A stretch of DNA of 64,000 nt. Source: Bacteroidota bacterium. GTDB taxonomy: Bacteria > Bacteroidota > Bacteroidia > AKYH767-A > OLB10. The stretch lies in the NCBI GenBank assembly GCA_016713525.1, contig JADJOZ010000007.1:310001-374000 (forward strand). The letters are read 5' to 3'. Shown here piece by piece: positions 57,401 through 64,000 of this stretch (position 1 is its first letter; each line of letters opens with the position of its first letter). Both the position numbers and the translations under genes were made by a program. The notes beneath the pieces were generated by a model that was not told where the DNA came from, did no database searches, and saw nothing but the letters and a program-made list of their open reading frames with translations.

Positions 57401-58448
57401 GATGCATTTTTACAGAAGCAGTGATGAATTAAAACCGGAAACCGCCCTATCCTACTTATTTATTGATGGAACGGTGCTTCGAGGTAGATCAAAAGAATCT
57501 TTAGCAATTTTAACAAATTTGCTGGAAGACAATAAGCAAATGATTATTATCCATTTCAATGCCTCTACTTCTTTGTTGCCTGAATCAAATAATATAATTA
57601 CCATTCCATCATTACCGGCAATTGCTGAGATGGAGGGAAAAATCATGCATCACAATTTAAGAATAAAGGATAATCGAAAGCATACCAGAACAAGTGTCGG
57701 TTCTGATCTTAAAATTCTTATTGCAGAAGATAATGAAATCAACCGAACATTGGCGCGGGTTTCACTTGAACGACTTGGGTATAATTCCGTTCTGGTTGAA
57801 AATGGCGCTCAGGCGGTTTCAGAAGCGACTAAAAAAGACTATGACATTATTTTCATGGATGTTCAGATGCCTGTTCTTGATGGATTTGCAGCTACCAGGG
57901 AATTACGCAAAACACTTCCATACCATCCGGTGATTGTTGCCATGACTGCATTAGCTTTGGAAGGTGACCGTGAAAAATGTCTTGAAGCTGGAATGGATGA
58001 TTATTTGTCGAAACCAATAAGACAAGAAGACTTTGAAAATATCTTACAGAAATGGTCGTCAAACCTAAACCGCAACAACAAATCTGCTTATACCAAAGAA
58101 GAATTGATTGATGAAAAACTGTATCAGCGATTGCAGGAAATGGCAGATGATGATACTTCGTTCCTGACAAATCTTATTGAACTTTTTAAAAAACAATCGG
58201 AAGATTCCATTCATGATATTCAAAAATATTATGCCGCAGGAAATCTAAAGGAACTCGGCCAGGCTGCTCATAAACTTAAAGGTTCCAGTTTGAATTTAGG
58301 GGCGCGTTTACTTGCGGAAAAATGTAAAGAACTGGAACAATTGTCAGCAGAACAGAAAGTAATTCCGGCTGCTCGGGTAAACGATTCTTTATTCAGTATA
58401 CTAAGTGCTACGATAAGTATTTTCGAGCAGAAAAATAAGAATAACTAA
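54475..58448 (+). CDS. Hybrid sensor histidine kinase with PAS, REC and HPt domains (four frameshifts)
   Basis: After repair about 1,325 residues in one chain: N-terminal membrane part with about six hydrophobic segments (about 20-175), three or four PAS-like domains, HisKA with the phospho-His in MSHEIRTPLNG, HATPase with N-box NLVGNAIKFT, G1 DTGIGIS and G2 GGSGLGL, a receiver domain (ILIAEDNEINR, phospho-Asp in IIFMDVQMPVLDG, Lys in DYLSKPI) and an HPt domain (AHKLKGSSLNL). Breaks, each one lost base: T4 56125-56128, A5 56157-56161, A3 56908-56910 and A4 56984-56987. All repairs restore family motifs. Target response is not encoded nearby. Confidence 0.9.
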
Positions 58449-58458
58449 AATATCCGAA

Positions 58459-59476
58459 TTAAATAATATTCACTTCGGGTTCAATTGTCACTCCAAATTT
58501 GTGCTTCACAGAGTCTAAGATATGATAAGCCAGGTCTCTGATTTCATTACCTGTTGCATTTCCATAATTTACCAGCACCAGTGCCTGATCTTTATGAGAA
58601 CCTGTATTACCAACAACCTTACCTTTCCATCCACATTGTTCGATGAGCCAACCTGCGGCAAGTTTATAATTTCCATCCGGCAACGGATATGAAACCATAT
58701 CTGGAAAGTTTTTGTGTAACAGCTCATACTGTGCTTCAGACACCTCGGGATTTTTGAAAAACTACCTGCATTCCCCCGATTTTAGCAGGATCAGGGAGTT
58801 TGCTCTGACGAATTTTCACCACTGCCTGGCTTATGCTTTTAGCATCGGGTGATTCAACTCCCATCCTGGATAATTCCTGTGTGATTGCACCATAAGATAC
58901 ATTATACTGAGGTTGTTTCCGAAGAGCAAGCATAACGGAAGTGATTATAAACTTTCCTTTCAGTTCAGCTTTAAAAACACTTTGCCGATACCCAAAATTA
59001 CATGCATCCTTATCATAAACAACTACATTACCAGTTGTTAAATCTATAGCTTCGAGTTGATAAAATGTATCTTTAAGTTCCACGCCATAGGCTCCGATAT
59101 TCTGAATCGGTGCAGCACCTGCGGTTCCGGGAATCAGAGATAAATTTTCAATTCCCTGATAACCTCTTTCAATACACCATAAAACCAGATCATGCCAAAG
59201 AACACCTGCACCTGATTTCACATACCAGAATTCAGAATCTTCATTCACTACTTCTATTCCTGGAATTCGGTTGCGAAGCACTAAACCATCAAAATCTTTG
59301 GTGAATAGCATATTGCTACCACCACCAAGTATTAATCTGGGTAATGAATTCAAGTCATTATTAACAAGAATCGCTTGTAGTTGTTCTGCGGAGTTGAATG
59401 TCGAAAAGTATTTAGCCGAAACATCAATTCCAAAAGTATTGAAGGGTTTCAGAGAAACATTTTCAAGTAAATTCAT
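58459..59476 (-). CDS. murB: UDP-N-acetylmuramate dehydrogenase (frameshifted in this sequence)
   Basis: FAD-dependent reductase making UDP-MurNAc for peptidoglycan. FAD-binding PRLILGGGSNMLFT, GVLWHDLVLWCIERGYQGIENLSLIPGTAGAAPIQNIGAYG and FGYRQSVFK are type I MurB motifs. The frame breaks in the conserved IGNAGSFFKNP box: the plus-strand C5 run (58773-58777) and A5 run (58757-58761) both need changes to read KIGNAGSFFKNPEVSEAQ. The C-terminal part has AAGWLIEQCGWKGKVVG and SHKDQALVLVNYG, including the catalytic Glu region. Repaired length about 339. Start ATG lies 10 nt past the stop of the SprB-repeat gene. Confidence 0.94.
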
Positions 59477-59485
59477 ACTCACAAA

Positions 59486-62134
59486 TTATAGGATGACGAA
59501 TTTTCCGGAACCAAATCTTTTGCCAAACAATGTGAGGTGATATAAATAAACACCGGGCGCTTTATTCTCAAATCTCAAACTATAAATTGCTTTACCACCA
59601 TCCACAGAAAGAGGAGTCAGCTTAAAATCAGAAATCAATCTTCCTGAAAGATCAGTTATAACCATTTCTGGTGAAACATTATTTCCGATATCGGGATGCA
59701 TCACCAGTAGACGTGATTCATCTTTAAATGGATTTGGGAACACATTAGAATATCCTAAAGCATGAGATTGAACTTCATAAAGAGCATCAAAGAAATCGAC
59801 AAACACGGTATCACATTTGAGGCAAAGATTATCATCAGCAACACAAAGCGAATAGAAACCGGTAAGAACACTGTCGATAGTCATTGAACCAAGACCTCCT
59901 GGATTCCACAAATATGAATACGGAGGTGTGCCCCCTGTAACAATGGCTGTCAGCGCACCATCAGCACAGGTTGCACAGGAGGCATTGGTTACCTGAAAAG
60001 CAATACTGATAGAATCGGGTTCAATTATTATTGTGGAATTGGAATTCGTACATCCTGTAATATCAGTAACCGTTACAGTGTAAGTACCGGCACAAAGATT
60101 CAGCACTTGTTCTGTGGTTGGCCCATGCGACCATTGATAAGAATACCCGGGAGCTCCTCCAAAGGCAAACACATCAATGAATCCATCACATTCACCATAA
60201 CAAGTGATATCGAGTTGTGACAATGACACATTGATTGGAAGCGGTGCATTTATAAAAACAGAATCCTGATAAGCGCAACCTGCAACTGTGATATCTACGA
60301 CAGTGAATCCCGGGCAAATACCCGAAACCGCAGATCCGTATTGAACAGGATTAGTATGCCATTCATAAATATAACTACCGGGAGCGGATGGGTAAATAAC
60401 AGCAGCACCATCGCACAAGGTACCACAGGAAGCATCAACGGCATTGAAAGAAAATAAAATTTCATCAGGAGAATCGATGAAGACAAAATCCATAGCGGAA
60501 CAACCTGAAGAATCTGTAATTGTAAGTTCATAATTTCCGGTACACAAACCGGTGACGGTGTCTGTTAACGAAGGCGGAATAGTATTCCAGGAATAGGAAA
60601 GCGGAGAATTTCCTGAAGCTACTACAGAAGCTATTCCATCACAACTTCCATAACAACCTACAGGGACTGTTGTAATTGCGTGTGTAATTGGATTATCAAA
60701 ATCAACAGTCACTTCACCGGAAACAATACAGCCGGAAGAATCGACCAATAAAACTTCGTAATCACCAAAGCACAAATTTGTTGCAATCAAATTATTCTGA
60801 ACAGGCGTAGTATTCCAGCTAACATTCCATTCGCTTGCAAATGGCACATCCACAGTAGCTGTACCATCACATATTGCATTACAGGTAGCATCAGTAGTAC
60901 TGAAGTTGAGTACTGTGCCGGGCACTTCAACGGAGGCTATTGTTGCACAGCCGGTGGAATCAGTAACGGTTACCAAATAAGTCCCGGGACATAAAGCAGA
61001 ATCAGCTTCTGTGATTGATCCGGTCTGCCATAAGTATGTGAAAGGGGGTATTCCTCCTGCGCTGACAATTGTTGCGCTGCCGGTGCAAAAATTATTACAT
61101 ATTGCTGGGGAAGTCACAAACTGAATTGCGGGAGGCAGTGGATCATCAACTATCACTGAATCGAGGTATGTACAACCCGATATTATATCAATGACAGTAA
61201 GATAGTAGACACCAGCACACAAATTAAAAGCAGTATCATTCACCTGAACCGGTAATGTGTTCCATTCGAACAAATAAGAACCGGGAGCATTTACTGTTGC
61301 AGTCGCCAGACCGGTACAGGTTCCTGCACAAATTGGTGAAGCAACTGCCATTGATACCGATGGTGGTGCATCAACACCAATAATGACATCGCCTGAAACC
61401 TGGCAACCTGTCGAATCTTGCACGGTGACAGTATACGGACCTGCACACAATCCAACTGCGGTTTGTGTTTGTTGTATTGGCCCAGTTGACCAGGAATAAG
61501 TAAGTGGAGGAATTCCATTAGCAACAACAGTAGCAGTTCCGTTGCATGAGCTGAGGCAAGTCGAATTTTCGAATGCAAGGTTTAACGTAAAAGGGTCGTC
61601 GAAACCAACTTCTTCAGTTTCAGTTATTGAACAACCGGAAGGATCAGTAACCACAACGGCATATATCCCCTGGCAAATATTACTTAATGTAGGCGTAGTA
61701 TTTGCAAAGCCCGGCCATTGAAAGAGATAATTAACGGTAGTATCAGCTGGAACGACTGTAAGAAAACCAGAGCATCCTCCCGGGCAAGAAGTATTACCGA
61801 CTAAAAAAGAAATCTGAATTGGAGCGGGTTCAATCACATCGAACAAAGCTGTGGAAGAGCAACCGGTTGAATCGGTGATTACCACTTCATATGTTCCGGG
61901 GCAGAGATTGGAAACTACTGCAGAACTGGCACCGGGGATATCGGGATAAAAATAGGAAATTGGTCCGTTTCCTGTAGCAGCAACAGTGGCAATACCATTG
62001 CAATCGCCATAGCAAAGAGGTTGTTGCACAGTGACAGAGTCGATAGTGCAACCTCCGGCTCCAGATGCAAAAGCCTTTTGTACACTGCAAAAAAGAACCA
62101 AAATGGTAAGAAATGGCAGTGTTTGAATTTTCAT
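59486..62134 (-). CDS. Secreted SprB-repeat protein with T9SS sorting domain
   Basis: About 882 residues: signal peptide (LPFLTILVLFCSVQKAFAS), then ten tandem repeats of about 75 residues, each with the pattern C...C-x-G...A...G...Y-x-W...LC-x-G-x-Y-x-V-x-V-x-D-x-x-GC, i.e. typically four conserved Cys, as in SprB-type repeats of gliding-motility adhesins. Repeat 10 deviates at its end. The sorting domain starts VFPNPFKDESRLLV and ends FGSGKFVIL. The repeats should form a chain of beta-sandwiches on the cell surface. Start is the ATG directly before the signal peptide. murB lies just downstream. Confidence 0.88.
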   Translation of the reverse strand: MKIQTLPFLTILVLFCSVQKAFASGAGGCTIDSVTVQQPLCYGDCNGIATVAATGNGPISYFYPDIPGASSAVVSNLCPGTYEVVITDSTGCSSTALFDVIEPAPIQISFLVGNTSCPGGCSGFLTVVPADTTVNYLFQWPGFANTTPTLSNICQGIYAVVVTDPSGCSITETEEVGFDDPFTLNLAFENSTCLSSCNGTATVVANGIPPLTYSWSTGPIQQTQTAVGLCAGPYTVTVQDSTGCQVSGDVIIGVDAPPSVSMAVASPICAGTCTGLATATVNAPGSYLFEWNTLPVQVNDTAFNLCAGVYYLTVIDIISGCTYLDSVIVDDPLPPAIQFVTSPAICNNFCTGSATIVSAGGIPPFTYLWQTGSITEADSALCPGTYLVTVTDSTGCATIASVEVPGTVLNFSTTDATCNAICDGTATVDVPFASEWNVSWNTTPVQNNLIATNLCFGDYEVLLVDSSGCIVSGEVTVDFDNPITHAITTVPVGCYGSCDGIASVVASGNSPLSYSWNTIPPSLTDTVTGLCTGNYELTITDSSGCSAMDFVFIDSPDEILFSFNAVDASCGTLCDGAAVIYPSAPGSYIYEWHTNPVQYGSAVSGICPGFTVVDITVAGCAYQDSVFINAPLPINVSLSQLDITCYGECDGFIDVFAFGGAPGYSYQWSHGPTTEQVLNLCAGTYTVTVTDITGCTNSNSTIIIEPDSISIAFQVTNASCATCADGALTAIVTGGTPPYSYLWNPGGLGSMTIDSVLTGFYSLCVADDNLCLKCDTVFVDFFDALYEVQSHALGYSNVFPNPFKDESRLLVMHPDIGNNVSPEMVITDLSGRLISDFKLTPLSVDGGKAIYSLRFENKAPGVYLYHLTLFGKRFGSGKFVIL

Positions 62135-62261
62135 GAAATCAAAATAAAAAGGTCGAAGCATGAGCAATGAGGGTTACAGGGATCATTTGCTTGCAAAAAT
62201 ATATAATAATTTCCGGAATTTAATGGTAAAAAGCTACGGTTTTTCAACAGTCGGCAACTGA

Positions 62262-63527
62262 CTAATATCCGTAGTGATCCGTCCAGTTTTTGCGCAGCCA
62301 GTTCCTCATGGTGACTTCCCTGTCGTTTTTTCCCGGTTCGAAAAAGCGCGTTCCTGAGATTTCATTGGGTAAATACTCTTGTTTGATAAAGTTTCCCGGA
62401 AAATCGTGTGCATATTGATAGCCACTGCCATACTTCAGGTCTTTCAAGAGTTTAGTAGGTGCATTTCGCAGATGTAACGGAACAGCCAGATCCCCGGTTT
62501 CTCTCACTTTAGCTTTTGCACCACGGATGGCGAGATAGGAAGCATTACTTTTCTCAGATGTTGCCAAATAGATAGCAGTCTGCCCCAGGATCAAATCACA
62601 TTCCGGATAACCAATAAAATCGACAGCCTGAAAGCAACTGGTTGCCATCACCATTGCTGTAGGGTTTGCATTTCCAATATCTTCGGAAGCCAGAATAAGC
62701 ATTCTGCGGGCAATAAATTTAGGATCCTCCCCTCCTTCAATCATTCTTGCCAGCCAATAAAGTGCACCATTGGGATCACTACCTCTCAAAGACTTTATGA
62801 ATGCTGAAATAATATCATAATGTTGTTCTCCGGTTTTATCATAGAACTGAGTTTTTGTAGTAGCAATTTGTTTGACGAAGTTATTTGTGATTACCACTTC
62901 ATTAGCTGGGGATGCATTGACAATCAATTCAAATAAATTGAGCAATTTTCTGGCATCACCACCGGATAACAAAAGCAATTGATCTGATTCTGCAATGGTA
63001 ATTTTTTTAGAAGCCATCAAAGGATCTTTAGTCATTGCGTGATTGAGCAATTTCAGAAGATCCTCCTTTCCTAGTTCTTCCAGCACATAAACCTGACATC
63101 TGGAAAGAAGTGGTTGAATAACTTCAAAAGAAGGATTTTCAGTGGTTGCGCCAATAAGTTTAATTACACCTTTTTCAACTGCAGCAAGCAGGGAATCCTG
63201 TTGTGATTTAGAGAACCTGTGAATTTCGTCGAGAAAAAGAATAGCCTGACCATCTTCAGTTGCCTTTGCAATTACTTCTCGCACTTCTTTCACGCCGGCA
63301 TTGACAGCACTTAGTGCATAAAAAGGCATATTGAATCCTGATGCAAAAATCCGGGCTAATGTCGTTTTACCAACGCCGGGTGGACCCCATAAAATCATGG
63401 ATGGCATAATTCCGCCATTGATAATTCTTTGAAAAATACCACTTTCACCAACAAGGTGGGACTGACCTACAACATCACTTAGTTTAGTTGGTCTTAATCG
63501 TTCTGCCAGTGGTTCAGATGAATTCAT
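62262..63527 (-). CDS. rarA: Replication-associated recombination protein A (AAA+ ATPase)
   Basis: MgsA/Wrnip1 homologue acting at stalled replication forks. 421 residues: LAERLRPTKLSDVVGQSHL at the start, Walker A GPPGVGKT at 48-55, Walker B FLDEIHRFSKSQQD near 97, sensor 1 GATTENPSF, and the C-terminal tetramerisation domain with SLRGSDPNGALYWLARMIEGGEDPKFIARRMLILASEDIG and a final NWLRKNWTDHYGY. Length normal for the family. Confidence 0.95.
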   Translation of the reverse strand: MNSSEPLAERLRPTKLSDVVGQSHLVGESGIFQRIINGGIMPSMILWGPPGVGKTTLARIFASGFNMPFYALSAVNAGVKEVREVIAKATEDGQAILFLDEIHRFSKSQQDSLLAAVEKGVIKLIGATTENPSFEVIQPLLSRCQVYVLEELGKEDLLKLLNHAMTKDPLMASKKITIAESDQLLLLSGGDARKLLNLFELIVNASPANEVVITNNFVKQIATTKTQFYDKTGEQHYDIISAFIKSLRGSDPNGALYWLARMIEGGEDPKFIARRMLILASEDIGNANPTAMVMATSCFQAVDFIGYPECDLILGQTAIYLATSEKSNASYLAIRGAKAKVRETGDLAVPLHLRNAPTKLLKDLKYGSGYQYAHDFPGNFIKQEYLPNEISGTRFFEPGKNDREVTMRNWLRKNWTDHYGY

Positions 63528-63536
63528 GGCAATGCT

Positions 63537-64000
63537 TTATCGAATCAGTTCAAGAACTTTAATCTCGACACGATTATTAACTGCATGATCTTCTTCAAGA
63601 CACAAAACACCGTCACGGCAATAATTAAGTAATTTTCCTTCGCCATAACCGATTGAAATAATTCTGGGGGCATCAATACCTTTATTAATCAGATACATGG
63701 CAATTTCATCAGATCTTTTTCGTGATAACAGCAAATTGTCGGTGAAAGAACCTCTGGAATCTGTGTGACAACCAATTTCGATTTGAATTTCAGGATTTAC
63801 TTCTAACAGATTAACCAGCGAATCGAGTCCGGATACAGATTCAGGAGTATATTCTTCCTTTTTTCCTTTAAATAAAATGGTGCGCCAAATAGCAGCTTTC
63901 TTCAAATCAATAGGAGATAAAACCAGCGAATCGGCAAATATCTCAGATTTCCGGATTCCTTTTGTGGAGATGATTACCGGCTCCGCATAAAAACCATTGG
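63537..64000 (-). CDS. OmpA-domain protein, C-terminal part (5' end beyond the window)
   Basis: The frame is open to the right edge, so only about 150 C-terminal residues are seen. They form an OmpA_C-like peptidoglycan-binding domain: LNLLEVNPEIQIEIGCHTDSRGSFTDN-type core with GCHTDSRGS, LSRKRSDEIAMYLINKGI and ISIGYGEGKLLN. The Asp and Arg that bind diaminopimelate are present (HTD, SRKRSD). An insert with Cys residues follows (YCRDGVLCLEED). Its stop lies 10 nt before rarA; probably one transcript. N-terminal domain type unknown. Confidence 0.85.
   Translation of the reverse strand, partial: NGFYAEPVIISTKGIRKSEIFADSLVLSPIDLKKAAIWRTILFKGKKEEYTPESVSGLDSLVNLLEVNPEIQIEIGCHTDSRGSFTDNLLLSRKRSDEIAMYLINKGIDAPRIISIGYGEGKLLNYCRDGVLCLEEDHAVNNRVEIKVLELIR

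Overview
The window is a gene-dense stretch of an AT-rich chromosome from a member of the Bacteroidota. The evidence is the TAnnTTTG promoter signature before many genes, four proteins with type IX secretion (T9SS) C-terminal sorting domains, a SprB-repeat protein, GldA, a TamL-like outer-membrane assembly protein, a short AtpC, bacterial GGGP synthase, short RpoD-type sigma factors and family-specific proteins (DUF5606, DUF4286). No insertion sequence, prophage or CRISPR array was seen. Both window edges cut genes: the TamL-like barrel on the left and an OmpA-domain protein on the right.

Layout. 0-10.4 kb: tamL, fbaB, accD, rpsO, pnp, rpoD, a lipoprotein, rpe and an AlaDH/saccharopine dehydrogenase-like gene. 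10.5-11.5 kb: tmRNA (ssrA, tag GENNYALAA) followed by a 547-bp non-coding element of nested palindromes and tandem hairpin repeats, ended by a second copy of the tmRNA 3' end. 11.6-18.4 kb: a Rieske-like lipoprotein, an acyltransferase, ahcY, a PPTase, GGGP synthase, an AraC regulator, and pnuC coupled to a NadR-like kinase. 18.4-25.5 kb: a TonB receptor under a TPP riboswitch, a TauE permease, a T9SS protein, an LRR protein and ribF. 25.6-36.7 kb: atpD-atpC, an SGNH protein, mazG, dtd, rsgA, gldA, PAP2, an unknown exported protein, metK, an EamA transporter, rplU-rpmA. 36.7-47.8 kb: DUF2461, punA, serS-TPR, DUF4286, a DUF1571/LysM protein, rsmA, a T9SS repeat protein, mgtE under an M-box Mg2+ riboswitch, a 2-hydroxyacid dehydrogenase. 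47.8-64 kb: a second RpoD-like sigma factor, a T9SS subtilisin, DUF5606, an M3 peptidase, a large hybrid histidine kinase, murB, the SprB-repeat T9SS protein, rarA and an OmpA-domain gene.

Most genes are housekeeping: translation and RNA turnover, methyl cycle (metK, ahcY), pentose phosphate and glycolysis, energy (atpDC), cell wall (murB) and fatty-acid synthesis (accD). Two riboswitches tie import to need: TPP on the TonB receptor and Mg2+ on mgtE.

An important caveat: 15 genes carry a total of about 24 one-base (once possibly two-base) indels, mostly in short homopolymers and often in essential genes (accD, atpD, rplU, murB, rpe). I read these as consensus errors rather than pseudogenes and give full-length coordinates across them. 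The indel sign is spatially segregated: all deletions below 18 kb, all insertions from 26 to 44 kb, and deletions again above 44.5 kb, apart from one site of ambiguous sign.
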